A stretch of DNA of 64,000 nt from Solibacillus silvestris. GTDB taxonomy: Bacteria; Bacillota; Bacilli; Bacillales_A; Planococcaceae. Positions 1 through 9,018 of the stretch are shown here, piece after piece. Position numbers and translations under genes: made by a program. The stretch is from positions 2,082,001 to 2,146,000 of the forward strand of contig CP014609.1 in assembly GCA_001586195.1 (NCBI GenBank), given 5' to 3'. Position 1 is the first letter of the stretch. Each line of letters begins with the position of its first letter. Under the pieces are notes generated by a model. The model ran no database searches, was not told the DNA's origin, and worked only from the letters and a program-made list of their open reading frames with translations.

Positions 1-1
1 A

Positions 2-139
2 AAAGATATACTAGAAAATAATGAGTATTTAGCGCAAGCTGTTGATAGTTATATAATAACGAAGGATACGTTCATATTCGTTGATGAAGACATTTCAAGT
101 ATAGCGACTAGAATGGATAATTCCTTTGGATTGGTATAA
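2..139 (+). CDS. C-terminal fragment of an unrecognised protein
   Basis: An open frame enters from the left edge and ends at TAA 137-139, giving 45 residues that begin KDILENNEYLAQAVDSY. It is the only gene pointing toward spo0A here and is closed by the hairpin at 185-225. The residues are ordinary soluble-protein composition with no motif I recognise, so I assign no function. That it is a real gene end rests on the open frame reaching the edge and on the terminator just after it. Confidence 0.55.
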   Translation, partial: KDILENNEYLAQAVDSYIITKDTFIFVDEDISSIATRMDNSFGLV

Positions 140-184
140 GAGCATTGAATGATCAATTCTTACTAAGAATGGGCATAAAGCATT

Positions 185-225
185 AAAAAACGCCTTCTGA
201 ACAATTGTTCTAGGAGGCGTTTTTA
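185..225. terminator. Bidirectional terminator between the left-edge gene and spo0A
   Basis: The arms AAAAACGCC and GGCGTTTTT flank a loop containing the 12-base palindrome GAACAATTGTTC. A-rich and T-rich tails on both sides suit termination of both convergent genes. Confidence 0.8.
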
Positions 226-286
226 TAAAGTAATATTCTCGTAATAAGTAATAAGTTTCCGAGGCGAAATGAACTCAAGTAAGTTC

Positions 287-1078
287 TTAACTCGCCACCA
301 TTTCAATACGAATCTTATCTGCAATCATCGCAATGAACTCTGAGTTTGTCGGTTTTGATTTCATATGGTGCACTGTATAGCCGAACAGTTCTGAGATATT
401 CTCATAGCTGCCGCGGTTCCAGGCTACTTCAATGGCATGGCGAATTGCACGTTACACACGTGACGGTGTTGTCCCGAATTTTTTCGCGATTTCCGGATAT
501 AAAATTTTTGTAACTGAGCTTAATAATTCAATGTCATTGTAAACCATCTGGATCGCTTCACGTAAATAAGCATATCCTTTTATATGTGCAGGTACACCAA
601 TCTCTTTAATTATGCCTGTAATCGTTGTATCCAATAAGCGTGTATCCATTTTTGCAGGGGTGTTCGTTGATAAAACCGGTACACGTTTTTCCTGTTCGAC
701 TTTCTTTCCTGCACAATGCAGAATTTTTTGAACTAGCTGCTCAAACTCAAAAGGTTTCAACATGAAGTAAGAAGCACCGTAATTCACGGCCTGCTTCATT
801 ACATCTTCTTGTCCGAATGCAGTTAGCATAATGACTTGTGTCTGTGTATAACGCTCATCGTTATACATTTCTTCCAATACAGCCAGTCCATCCAAATGCG
901 GCATAATGATATCCAATAGTAGAACATCGATTTTATGCTCTTCCAACATTTTAATACAGATTTTTCCGTTGGATGCTGTAGCAACAATTTCAATTTGCGG
1001 ATGATTTGTAAAATACACTTCCATCATTTTTACTAATTCGCGATTATCATCTGCAATCGCAATTTTCACCTTTGACAA
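287..1078 (-). pseudogene. spo0A: Spo0A sporulation master regulator, interrupted by an in-frame stop
   Basis: Spo0A is the phosphorelay response regulator that switches on sporulation. The receiver domain is complete (acidic pair D10/D11, phospho-acceptor D56, K in the LKPF motif), followed by the linker and the first part of the effector domain. The start is TTG at 1078 behind AAAGGGGG. After [10 protein letters not shown] the codon that is GAA (Glu) in the family is TAA (452-454), so translation stops after 208 residues. The same frame then continues [20 protein letters not shown] and on to the usual end IRIEMVAS with TAA at 287-289. Without the stop the protein would be 263 residues, against 267 in B. 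subtilis. One C-to-A change at plus-strand 454 explains it. The stop lies in the recognition helix, so a DNA-binding product is not expected. A sequencing error is the main alternative. Confidence 0.93.
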
Positions 1079-1128
1079 ACAAAATCCCCCTTTAAATTCT
1101 ATTTCTTATATATTCATTACAATAGCAA

Positions 1129-1156
1129 ATTGTATGAGTTTTCTTACAAATGTCTA
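1129..1156 (-). promoter_or_regulatory. Possible sigma-A promoter of spo0A
   Basis: On the minus strand TAGACA (1151-1156) and TACAAT (1129-1134) are separated by 16 bases, about 50 bases before the spo0A start. It could serve as the vegetative promoter. I found no convincing sigma-H promoter. The call rests on sequence similarity only. Confidence 0.4.
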
Positions 1157-1189
1157 AACTTCTTTTGTAATACAATTGTAACAAAAATG

Positions 1190-1347
1190 AACGACAGTTG
1201 TCCTTCGATCTCTCTTATTTTGCATTGTCCTTTAGTGAAGTTTCGACAGAATTACTAAATTTCCTTTTCTTACACAAAAAATGAGCAACAAGTATTATCT
1301 TTTCTTACTTTATCGACAAGGAAATTTATGGTTCTACATTTGTCGAT
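1190..1347. promoter_or_regulatory. Cluster of Spo0A-binding (0A) boxes upstream of spo0A
   Basis: A perfect 0A box TGTCGAA lies on the minus strand at 1242-1248. Near matches are TGTCGAT at 1312-1318 (minus), TGTCGAT at 1341-1347 (plus) and TGTCGTT at 1190-1196 (minus). In B. subtilis Spo0A~P regulates its own promoter through such boxes. The sites are kept although the encoded protein has lost its DNA-binding end. This cluster occupies most of the 344-base gap between spo0A and spoIVB. Confidence 0.6.
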
Positions 1348-1379
1348 TTATCTTTATATACTATTGTAATGAAAAAAGC

Positions 1380-1414
1380 AAAAAAAGACTACACTTTATT
1401 AAAAAGTATAGTCT
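1380..1414 (-). terminator. Terminator after spoIVB
   Basis: On the minus strand AGACTATACTTT pairs with AAAGTGTAGTCT over a short loop and is followed by a run of seven T. It sits immediately after the spoIVB stop. Confidence 0.85.
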
Positions 1415-1422
1415 AAAGTATT

Positions 1423-2349
1423 TTAGTACGGGCTCTTTTTCAGCATTTCAATAACAAGAATACCGGCACCTTTTGTTGGTTCTTCGATAAACATATGTGT
1501 TACCGCACCCACAAACTGGTTATTCTGTATAATAGGACTACCGCTCATCCCCTGAACAATACCGCCCGTTTTCTTTATAAGACGCTCATCGACGACATTG
1601 AATGTAAACGTATTATCCGTTTGTTTGTCAATTTCAATATCAAATAAATTGACTTCTTCTCCGTCGATTGCCGTTAAGATTTGTGCTTTACCCTTTTTTA
1701 ATTCATTTGCATGTATAATTTCCAGCGGTGGATGCAAACTGTCATGTAATGATTGTTTCCAATTTCCAAAAATTCCGTAGACATCATTGGTTTTTACTGA
1801 ACCGAGTGGCATTTGTGATTTATCTACAACTGAAATTTTATACCCTGGTTGTCCAGGCGTACTTTTCTTCACTTGTGAGATTGATGCTTCAAAGATTGCA
1901 CCATCATTAAATTTTGGAGGCTGCTTCATTGTAGAATCTACAATTTGATGTCCAAGCGCTCCGTATTCCATCGTTTCAGGATCGATATACGTTAAAGTAC
2001 CTATTCCATCAGTTTCACTTTTTAAAAATGGTTTTAAATGCACCAGTTCATGAGCTGATACGTTGATGTCTCGTTGTTGCTTTCCATTCTCAACGGTCAG
2101 TGTAAATGATTCGCCTTTGCCGGCAATGTCTTCTAACTGGCTTACTTTTTCACCATTCAGTTTTAAAATATGTTCTCCCTTTTTCAACCACTCACTATTT
2201 TCCAATAATACGTCCTGTGCAACCATTACATAAGGCATCTCCAACTGAACGCCAATTGAATGGCCCATTGGAATTAACGATTTTCCCAATACTTCTATTG
2301 GTGATAACATAAAAAGCAATGCAACGAGTATCGACCATTTTTTAATCAT
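1423..2349 (-). CDS. spoIVB: SpoIVB serine peptidase (S55 family), short form
   Basis: SpoIVB is secreted from the forespore into the intermembrane space and triggers pro-sigma-K processing. The 308-residue product has an N-terminal signal or anchor segment (about 5-22), a PDZ-like region (about 27-100) and the S55 peptidase domain. The likely catalytic set is visible: H134 in GALGHQI, D254 in VVDERLIKK and S269 in GMSGSPI. The start is ATG at 2349 behind GGAGGTGAAG. It is about 118 residues shorter than the B. subtilis protein (426), but the key residues remain, so it may be a compact active enzyme. It lies directly upstream of spo0A as in Bacillus. Confidence 0.9.
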   Translation of the reverse strand: MIKKWSILVALLFMLSPIEVLGKSLIPMGHSIGVQLEMPYVMVAQDVLLENSEWLKKGEHILKLNGEKVSQLEDIAGKGESFTLTVENGKQQRDINVSAHELVHLKPFLKSETDGIGTLTYIDPETMEYGALGHQIVDSTMKQPPKFNDGAIFEASISQVKKSTPGQPGYKISVVDKSQMPLGSVKTNDVYGIFGNWKQSLHDSLHPPLEIIHANELKKGKAQILTAIDGEEVNLFDIEIDKQTDNTFTFNVVDERLIKKTGGIVQGMSGSPIIQNNQFVGAVTHMFIEEPTKGAGILVIEMLKKSPY

Positions 2350-2370
2350 CCTTCACCTCCTCTATGCGCT

Positions 2371-2399
2371 TACTATGTGAAAATTTGACGGAGTTATGA
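2371..2399 (-). promoter_or_regulatory. Putative sigma-G/sigma-F promoter of spoIVB
   Basis: On the minus strand TCATA (2395-2399) and CATAGTA (2371-2377) are 17 bases apart. The second matches the sigma-G -10 pattern CATnnTA and the first approximates the -35 GHATR. SpoIVB is known to be forespore-expressed in B. subtilis, which fits. Confidence 0.45.
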
Positions 2400-2495
2400 A
2401 CGGAAAAATTTTGTTGATATGAGGAAAAATTAGAATGTATTCGTTGTAATCCTTGCTGCTTAGGGACATTGAAACTTATACGGTTAAAAAAATAA

Positions 2496-2533
2496 AAAAA
2501 CGTCTAAAATTTTATTAATTTTAGACGTTTTTA
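2496..2533 (-). terminator. Terminator after recN
   Basis: The arms AAACGTCTAAAAT and ATTTTAGACGTTT are perfect complements over a seven-base loop, with A and T tails, directly after the recN stop. Confidence 0.85.
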
Positions 2534-2536
2534 AAT

Positions 2537-4228
2537 TTAGGTCTTCATTTCTTTACGTTCATTGGCCATATGAATTAATTCTGAAGCATGTTGTAATGTC
2601 AGGTCTGTTATTTCAGCTCCACTCATCATGCGGCTGATCTCCACGATTCGTTCCTTTTCTTCCATTTCCGTAATCGACGTAAATGTACGGTTATGCTCTA
2701 CTTGCTTTTTAATGTAGTAATGATGATCCGCCATTGCAGCAACTTGCGGCAAGTGAGAAATACATAATACTTGTGAATTGACTGAAATTGCTGCAATCTT
2801 TTCTGCAATTGCCTGTGCTACACGTCCGCTGACACCTGTATCAACCTCATCAAAAATTATTGACGTAATGCCATTTGATGAAGAGAAAATTGTTTTAAGT
2901 GCCAACATCATACGGGAAAGTTCCCCTCCGGAAGCGACTTTAGGCAAGGACTTCGGTGGTTCCCCAACATTTGTTGAAATATAGAATGCGACAAAATCCT
3001 TGCCGTTTGCGTCCAGCTGATTCAATGGCTCGAATTTAACGATAAACTGCGCTTTTTCCATATGCAGCATACGTAGTTCATTCATAATCGCATCACTTAG
3101 CTTAATTGCATTTTCTTTGCGGATTGTCGTCAATTCTTCTGCAATTTTATTTAAATCTGCTTCCATTTTCGCCAGCAATTGCTCATTTTTCTGCAATGTT
3201 TCATCTCGGTTCATAAGCTGGCTCAACTCTTCTTCGATTTTTTCGTGATACGTTAAAATCTCTTCAACTGTCGTTCCATACTTACGTTTCATATTTTGAT
3301 ATAAAGCAAGACGCTGCTCGACCTCATTCAAACGCTCTGCGTCATACTCTAAATCATCCAGCACATTTTTCACTTGATATGCTGCATCCTGCAATGCATA
3401 AAAGCTGGAAGTGACTGCTTCTGAAGCCTCTTTGAAATTCGAATCGAGTGCAACAATATCCTCCAGTGCATTCATGGCATTACCAATGAAATCCAGTCCG
3501 GTTCCATCATCGGAAATCGCTGAATATGCAATGTTCGCACGTTCGAATATTTTATGGAAATTCATTAAACGAAGTCGTTCTTCATCCAATGCTTCTTCTT
3601 CGTCAACTTTTAATCCGGCCTGTTCCAGCTCCTGAATTTGGAATTGATATAAATCAATGCGCTGTGCCATCCGCTGCTCGTCCATACTTAGCTCAGCCAC
3701 TTCTCTTTTTAACTGACGATACGCTTCAAACGCTTCATCGTACCTTTCTTTCACAGGCTGAAGCTTATTATGTGCATAATGATCCAGTAAATTGATATGG
3801 AATTTTTCATCCATAAGCTCCTGGTTTTCATGTTGCCCATGAATATCAATTAAACTGCCGCCAATATCACGCAAAACAGATAATGGGACAAGTTTGCCGT
3901 TCACTCTGCAAACGCTTTTTCCTGAGTCATGCAGGTCCCGTCGTAAAATAATCGTATCTTCTTCTGATTCAATCCCATGTTCTTCAAGTTTTGCAAAAAT
4001 CGGATGCTGACTATTATCTACATGAAATAATCCGCCAAGTTCAGCCTTTTTCTCTCCGTGGCGGATAAACTCCGTTGAGCCGCGCCCGCCAGCCAATATA
4101 TTAACCGCATCAATAATAATCGATTTTCCGGCACCTGTTTCACCTGTCAAAACAGTTAAACCACCAAAAAAACTAACGGTTAAATCATCAATAATAGCAA
4201 AATTTCGAATGCTTAATTCTCTTAACAA
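2537..4228 (-). CDS. recN: DNA repair protein RecN
   Basis: RecN is an SMC-like ATPase that acts early at double-strand breaks. The 563-residue product has the Walker A motif GETGAGKS (29-36), a long central coiled coil rich in Glu/Gln/Leu (about 155-390), the ABC signature ASGGELSR and the Walker B stretch IIFDEVDTG. B. subtilis RecN is 576 residues, so this is full length. It follows argR by 16 bases and probably shares its transcript, the same recN-ahrC arrangement as in Bacillus. Confidence 0.97.
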   Translation of the reverse strand: MLRELSIRNFAIIDDLTVSFFGGLTVLTGETGAGKSIIIDAVNILAGGRGSTEFIRHGEKKAELGGLFHVDNSQHPIFAKLEEHGIESEEDTIILRRDLHDSGKSVCRVNGKLVPLSVLRDIGGSLIDIHGQHENQELMDEKFHINLLDHYAHNKLQPVKERYDEAFEAYRQLKREVAELSMDEQRMAQRIDLYQFQIQELEQAGLKVDEEEALDEERLRLMNFHKIFERANIAYSAISDDGTGLDFIGNAMNALEDIVALDSNFKEASEAVTSSFYALQDAAYQVKNVLDDLEYDAERLNEVEQRLALYQNMKRKYGTTVEEILTYHEKIEEELSQLMNRDETLQKNEQLLAKMEADLNKIAEELTTIRKENAIKLSDAIMNELRMLHMEKAQFIVKFEPLNQLDANGKDFVAFYISTNVGEPPKSLPKVASGGELSRMMLALKTIFSSSNGITSIIFDEVDTGVSGRVAQAIAEKIAAISVNSQVLCISHLPQVAAMADHHYYIKKQVEHNRTFTSITEMEEKERIVEISRMMSGAEITDLTLQHASELIHMANERKEMKT

Positions 4229-4244
4229 ACCATTCCACCTCGGT

Positions 4245-4694
4245 TTACAGCATATCTAATAAGCGATTTTTTATTTCTTCACGTTCGTCCTCTGTTCGAC
4301 ACATGATTAAAATCGTATCGTCCCCACAAATCGTTCCTAAAATTTCTGTCCAGTCCAGATGGTCAAGCAGTGATCCGATTGCATTCGCATTCCCCGGCAA
4401 TGTTTTCATAACTAGAAAATGTGAAGCTCCATCAATTGAAACAAAAGCATCAGCCAACGAACGATGCAATTTTTGAATTGGGTTGAAACGTTGGTCAGCT
4501 GGTAAACTATATTTATAACGACCGTCCTGTAACGGTACTTTTACTAAATGCAATTCTTTAATATCTCGTGAAACCGTTGCTTGTGTGACGTTGTAACCCG
4601 CATTTTTCAGCTGATCGACTAAATCGTCCTGTGTCTCGATTTCGTTATTTGTAATAATATCACGGATGCGTATATGGCGCTGTCCTTTGTTCAC
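4245..4694 (-). CDS. argR: Arginine repressor ArgR/AhrC
   Basis: This is the hexameric arginine-sensing repressor of biosynthesis and activator of catabolism. The N-terminal winged helix shows [13 protein letters not shown] and [15 protein letters not shown]. The C-terminal arginine-binding and oligomerisation domain has [15 protein letters not shown] chose GTG 4694 (149 residues, the B. subtilis AhrC length) because GAGGTG sits six bases upstream. A GTG three codons earlier at 4703 lies inside that ribosome site. The gene heads the argR-recN unit, and the upstream gap carries a dispersed repeat. Confidence 0.95.
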   Translation of the reverse strand: MNKGQRHIRIRDIITNNEIETQDDLVDQLKNAGYNVTQATVSRDIKELHLVKVPLQDGRYKYSLPADQRFNPIQKLHRSLADAFVSIDGASHFLVMKTLPGNANAIGSLLDHLDWTEILGTICGDDTILIMCRTEDEREEIKNRLLDML

Positions 4695-4893
4695 AAAAGT
4701 CACCTCATTAAAATGTTTAGGAATATATGTATATTTACACTACCATTTGCATAATGGAAAAACAAGAAAAAACCGTACATATGTTCAAAAATCCGTTTTT
4801 TCCGACTGTTTTCTACATAAAAAGGAAACTAATCAGCTGCAAATTTCGCATAAATTTTGTCCTGTTTCCATAGAACACTCCTTTACAAAGTCC

Positions 4894-4998
4894 GTTGATT
4901 TCCATTGCGGGCGGACGCTTTCCAGGGGCCCGGCTCGAGCCTGTAGTCTCTCCCACGGGCTATTCCCCTAGGAGTCGCCGCCCTCCATTCCAATCAAC
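4894..4998 (+). repeat. Dispersed intergenic repeat, copy 1 (short form)
   Basis: This 105-base element starts GTTGATTTCCATTGCGGG and ends CCTCCATTCCAATCAAC. Its ends are imperfect inverted repeats (GTTGATT...GGGCGG against CCGCCC...AATCAAC). It shares both ends and the CCACGGGCTA-CCCCTAGGA core with copies at 12169 and 38631 but lacks most of their middle. It fills part of the 398-base gap before argR. I saw no gene in the rest of that gap. Confidence 0.85.
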
Positions 4999-5048
4999 TC
5001 CCGTTTTCAGCAAAAATGTATGCCTCTTTTAATATGTCCATAAATAAA

Positions 5049-5086
5049 CAAAAACACAAAACAAATCCATAGGAATCTGTTTTGTG
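5049..5086 (-). terminator. Terminator after tlyA
   Basis: On the minus strand CACAAAACA and TGTTTTGTG pair over a 14-base loop and are followed by a T-rich tract. Confidence 0.7.
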
Positions 5087-5092
5087 CTTACA

Positions 5093-5911
5093 TTATTTCA
5101 GCTGCATATGCGCGTCTTTTACGACTTGTTCGAAATTTGTGAAGGACTCTACTTCTTCACCGTCATGCGGATTATACAGGTGGAATAAAAATTCAATATT
5201 CCCTTCGCCGCCTGTAATCGGTGAATACGAAGCATCCTTTACGACAAATCCGATTTCTGTTGCCATTTTTGCTGTTTCTTCTAAAACAGCTAAATGGACT
5301 TTCGGTTCACGGACAATTCCTTTTTTCCCGACATTTTCACGACCTGCTTCGAATTGCGGCTTTACAAGTGCCATAACATCGCCACCTTGCACTAAAATGG
5401 TTTTTAGCACAGGCAAAATCAGTGATAACGAAATGAAGGAAACATCGATGGTTGCAAAACTTGGTAAGCCTTCTATCAAGTCTTCAGGCTTTGTATAACG
5501 GAAATTGGTTTTTTCCATAACCGTTACACGCTCATCCGAACGGATTTTCCATGCAAGCTGGTTTGATCCTACGTCCAGTGCATAGCAGTGACGGGCGCCG
5601 TTTTGCAGTGCACAATCTGTAAATCCGCCTGTTGAAGAGCCGATATCAAGCATTAGCTTACCTTCAACAGATAGATCAAAAATTTCCAGTGCCTTCTCCA
5701 GCTTTAAACCGCCTCGTGACACATATTTTAACTGTGAGCCTTTAACTTGCAGCGGTGCATCGATTTCGATTTTTTCCCCTGCTTTATCAATGCGGATTTC
5801 GTTTGAAAACACGAGACCAGCCATAATCGAGCGTTTTGCCTTTTCACGCGTCTCACATAACCCGCGCTCAACAAGCATTACATCTACTCGTTCTTTTTTT
5901 TGCTTTGTCAT
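5093..5911 (-). CDS. tlyA: TlyA family rRNA methyltransferase (YqxC)
   Basis: The 272-residue product has an N-terminal S4 RNA-binding domain (about 5-65, starting RVDVMLVERGLCETREKAKR) and an FtsJ-like methyltransferase domain with the SAM motif LDIGSSTGGF at about 89-98. Family members 2'-O-methylate ribosomal RNA in some bacteria. The role in Bacillales is not settled, so function is by family. It follows dxs by three bases and sits at the end of the xseA-xseB-ispA-dxs run, as in B. subtilis. Confidence 0.9.
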   Translation of the reverse strand: MTKQKKERVDVMLVERGLCETREKAKRSIMAGLVFSNEIRIDKAGEKIEIDAPLQVKGSQLKYVSRGGLKLEKALEIFDLSVEGKLMLDIGSSTGGFTDCALQNGARHCYALDVGSNQLAWKIRSDERVTVMEKTNFRYTKPEDLIEGLPSFATIDVSFISLSLILPVLKTILVQGGDVMALVKPQFEAGRENVGKKGIVREPKVHLAVLEETAKMATEIGFVVKDASYSPITGGEGNIEFLFHLYNPHDGEEVESFTNFEQVVKDAHMQLK

Positions 5912-5914
5912 TCT

Positions 5915-7813
5915 TTATTTAACCCTATCCGACTGTTTATTCGGTACAAGCTGCGTAATACGTTTTACCGCTTCTTCAGCTGTCACGTTTATTTCTTCTA
6001 ATAATAAATCAACTTCACCATGCTCGATAAATTCATCCGGAATCCCGATACGCTCAATTTGAACATTACGGTACTTCTTATCAAATGCAAATTCCAGCAC
6101 AGCACTGCCGAATCCGCCTTGCAGCAATGATTCTTCAATCGTTAAAATCGGCAGGTTTTCCTGCATAATCTCATGCAGCATTGCTTCATCCATCGGTTTA
6201 ATGAAACGTGCATTAACAACACGTACATCAATGCCTTGGTATGCCAATTGTTCTGCTGCCTTCATTGCCATTGGAATCGTTGTACCGAATGTCAGAATCA
6301 CCGCATCCGTACCTTCACGCAACACTTCCCATGAACCGATCGGCAATGCTTTCATTTCCGCATCCATTTCAACGCCTAAGCCATTGCCGCGAGGGTAACG
6401 AAGCGCAATTGGACCATCATTATAATCAATTGCTGTTTTCACCATATGCTGACCTTCATTTTCATCTTTAGGCATCATCAGGACAATATTTGGAATATGT
6501 CGCAAGAACGAAATATCAAATACGCCTTGATGTGTTTCACCGTCCGCGCCAACAAGGCCAGCACGGTCAATACCGATGAAAACATTTAAATTCGGACGTG
6601 CAATATCATGCAGCACCTGGTCATACGCACGCTGTAAAAACGTAGAATAAATCGATAAAAACGGTTTCATATGCTGTGTTGCAAGACCTGCCGCCATTGT
6701 TGTTGCATGCTGCTCGGCAATCCCGACATCAAAGAAGCGATTCGGGAAGTCTTTTTGAATTCCTTCAAGTTTTGAACCGACAGGCATTGCCGGTGTAATT
6801 GTTACAATACGGTTATCTTCCTTCATGCATTTACGAACCGACTCCGCGACTAAGCTGCTCCATGCCGGACCTTTTGTAGAAGATTTTACGAAAGCACCCG
6901 TTTCCATTTTATATGGACCTGTTCCATGCCAAGTACCAATTGTATCGTCTTCGGCAGGTTTGTAGCCTTTACCTTTTTTCGTCAATACATGGACTAGTAC
7001 AGGACCTTGTACTTTTTTCGCATATTCCAATGTTTTTTCCAATGCTTCAAAATCATGTCCGTCAATTGGACCTAAATATTTGAAACCTAATTCCTCAAAG
7101 AATACACCTGAAACAACTAAATACTTTAGGCTGTCTTTCACACGTTCAGCAGTAGCGGCCAGCTTATCGCCAACCATTGGAATTTTATGAATTAAAGATT
7201 CCAAATCTTCCTTTGCACGTGAATATTCTTTTGCCGTACGCAAGCGTCCTAAAACGTCATGCAATGCCCCAACGTTCGGTGCAATCGACATTTCGTTATC
7301 GTTTAAAATAACGATCATATTCGTTTTTTCATGACCAATATGGTTCAAAGCTTCCAGTGCCATTCCACCTGTCAATGCACCATCACCGATAATCGGTACA
7401 ACAAAGTTTTTGTCCCCTTTAATATCTCTTGCCGCAGCCATACCCATCGCTGCAGATAAAGACGTGGAACTATGCCCTGTTTCCCACATATCGTGCTCAC
7501 TTTCGACAAGCTTCGGGAAACCGCATAGTCCTTTGAATTGACGCAATGTGTCAAATTGACTTGCCCGGCCTGTTAAAATTTTGTGGACATATGCTTGATG
7601 CCCGACATCCCATAAAAATTTATCCTTTGGACTGTTAAAAGCTTTATGCAGTGCAATCGTCAGCTCAACAACACCTAAATTCGGGCCAATATGACCACCC
7701 GTAATTGAACATTTTTCGATCAGAAAAGCGCGAATTTCTCCAGCCAGCGCTTCTAGTTGCTTTTTATTCAAGTCTTTCAAAAAGGATGGACTAGAAATTT
7801 TCGTTAAATCCAT
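5915..7813 (-). CDS. dxs: 1-deoxy-D-xylulose-5-phosphate synthase
   Basis: Dxs condenses pyruvate and glyceraldehyde 3-phosphate with thiamine diphosphate, the first step of the MEP isoprenoid pathway. Visible marks are the [15 protein letters not shown] thiamine-binding stretch, the GHDFEALE region and the transketolase-type [15 protein letters not shown] segment. I place the start at ATG 7813 (632 residues) because [13 protein letters not shown] aligns with the Bacillus start and AGGTG lies ten bases upstream. GTG 7846 has no ribosome site. The next gene upstream is ispA, so two steps of isoprenoid synthesis are adjacent. Confidence 0.95.
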   Translation of the reverse strand: MDLTKISSPSFLKDLNKKQLEALAGEIRAFLIEKCSITGGHIGPNLGVVELTIALHKAFNSPKDKFLWDVGHQAYVHKILTGRASQFDTLRQFKGLCGFPKLVESEHDMWETGHSSTSLSAAMGMAAARDIKGDKNFVVPIIGDGALTGGMALEALNHIGHEKTNMIVILNDNEMSIAPNVGALHDVLGRLRTAKEYSRAKEDLESLIHKIPMVGDKLAATAERVKDSLKYLVVSGVFFEELGFKYLGPIDGHDFEALEKTLEYAKKVQGPVLVHVLTKKGKGYKPAEDDTIGTWHGTGPYKMETGAFVKSSTKGPAWSSLVAESVRKCMKEDNRIVTITPAMPVGSKLEGIQKDFPNRFFDVGIAEQHATTMAAGLATQHMKPFLSIYSTFLQRAYDQVLHDIARPNLNVFIGIDRAGLVGADGETHQGVFDISFLRHIPNIVLMMPKDENEGQHMVKTAIDYNDGPIALRYPRGNGLGVEMDAEMKALPIGSWEVLREGTDAVILTFGTTIPMAMKAAEQLAYQGIDVRVVNARFIKPMDEAMLHEIMQENLPILTIEESLLQGGFGSAVLEFAFDKKYRNVQIERIGIPDEFIEHGEVDLLLEEINVTAEEAVKRITQLVPNKQSDRVK

Positions 7814-7902
7814 CTCATCCACACACCTTTTCATCAGTTTATTCACCGTTGTGATTTTTCTATTATATCAATGTACAACACAAGACAAAAGTTTAACACA
7901 TT

Positions 7903-8787
7903 TTAGTTACTACGTCTCACAATATACTGCGCAAATTGTCGAAGCAATGTTGTATCAATGTCAATTTTTTGTAATGCTTCAATCGCCAGCTCATAATGTT
8001 CGTCAAGCTTTTGTTTTGCACCTTCTAATGTAAGTAAAGCAGGGTATGTACTTTTATCGCTTGCTACGTCTTTTCCTGCTGTTTTCCCTAGCTGTTCCGA
8101 AGTTCCTTCAATATCTAAAATATCATCTTGAATTTGGAAGGCTAAACCGATATGGTGTGCATATTCCACTAATGCTTCACGATCAGAAATACTTGCATTT
8201 GCCAGCACAGCACCCGCTTCAATACTAAAACGAAGTAATGCGCCTGTTTTGTTTACATGAACTGTTTCAAGCTCCTTTAGATTCAATAGACGTTTTTCTC
8301 CGTCCATATCCAGTACTTGTCCGCCGACCATTCCTTCAGCACCTGCGGCAACACTTAATAGGTTCACGAGCTCAATACGTTTTTCTGCAGAAAGATTATT
8401 CAGACGTGCGATGACACCAAATGCCAATGTGTTTAGAGCATCACCAGCCAAAGTTGCCAATGCTTCGCCGTACACAACATGATTCGTTGGCTTTCCTCGG
8501 CGCAATTCATCATCATCCATACTTGGCAGGTCATCATGGATTAACGAATACGTATGGATCATTTCAACAGCGGATCCTACTGTATAACTTGTCTCAAGAG
8601 ACTGATTATACATTTCGCAAACTGCCACAACAAATAACGGACGAATTCGTTTGCCCCCTGCTTTTAATGAATACAGCATCGATTCTTTTAAATGTGCCGG
8701 TGCTTTAATCGATTTAACGAGTTCATACATTGTCGTTTCCAGCTGCGGTATATTATGATCAATAAACTGCTTTAACATGTTTTCCAT
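7903..8787 (-). CDS. ispA: Farnesyl diphosphate synthase (geranyltranstransferase)
   Basis: This 294-residue short-chain prenyltransferase would add two isopentenyl diphosphates to make farnesyl diphosphate for quinones and the undecaprenyl carrier. The two aspartate-rich magnesium sites are clear: DDLPSMDDDELRRGK (about 84-98) and QIQDDILD (about 220). GGKRIRP is the isopentenyl-binding motif. It starts at ATG 8787, three bases after xseB, inside the xseA-xseB-ispA unit typical of Bacilli. Confidence 0.95.
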   Translation of the reverse strand: MENMLKQFIDHNIPQLETTMYELVKSIKAPAHLKESMLYSLKAGGKRIRPLFVVAVCEMYNQSLETSYTVGSAVEMIHTYSLIHDDLPSMDDDELRRGKPTNHVVYGEALATLAGDALNTLAFGVIARLNNLSAEKRIELVNLLSVAAGAEGMVGGQVLDMDGEKRLLNLKELETVHVNKTGALLRFSIEAGAVLANASISDREALVEYAHHIGLAFQIQDDILDIEGTSEQLGKTAGKDVASDKSTYPALLTLEGAKQKLDEHYELAIEALQKIDIDTTLLRQFAQYIVRRSN

Positions 8788-8790
8788 CTG

Positions 8791-9018
8791 TTAGTCTTCT
8801 CCATTTCCTTGTTGGAAAGCTTTCTTTTCACCATCTTCTCCAACGATTGAAATTAATTGTTGTTCTGCATTTTGCAGTGTATCATGACAAAGTTTTGATA
8901 GTTCCATTCCCTTTTTATAAAGGTCAATGGCTTCTTCCAGTGGAACATCTCCTTGTTCAAGTTTACGTACAACTTCTTCTAATTCTGTCATTGCTGTCGC
9001 AAATGTCGGTTTTGTCAC
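8791..9018 (-). CDS. xseB: Exodeoxyribonuclease VII small subunit
   Basis: XseB is the small helical subunit that coats the XseA arm of exonuclease VII. The 75-residue product matches the family in length and carries the conserved LEEVVRKLEQGDVPLEEAIDLYKKGM block (reported here only as its helical core LEQGDVPLEEAIDLY). Its start overlaps the end of xseA by four bases (ATGA type), a sign of translational coupling. Confidence 0.95.
   Translation of the reverse strand: MTKPTFATAMTELEEVVRKLEQGDVPLEEAIDLYKKGMELSKLCHDTLQNAEQQLISIVGEDGEKKAFQQGNGED

Noticed and set aside
185-225. Protein-binding palindrome GAACAATTGTTC
   Set aside because: It lies in the loop of a bidirectional terminator and is simply an extension of that stem.
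452-454. Frameshift in spo0A
   Set aside because: The frame is unchanged on both sides of the stop and total length fits; a single substitution explains it.
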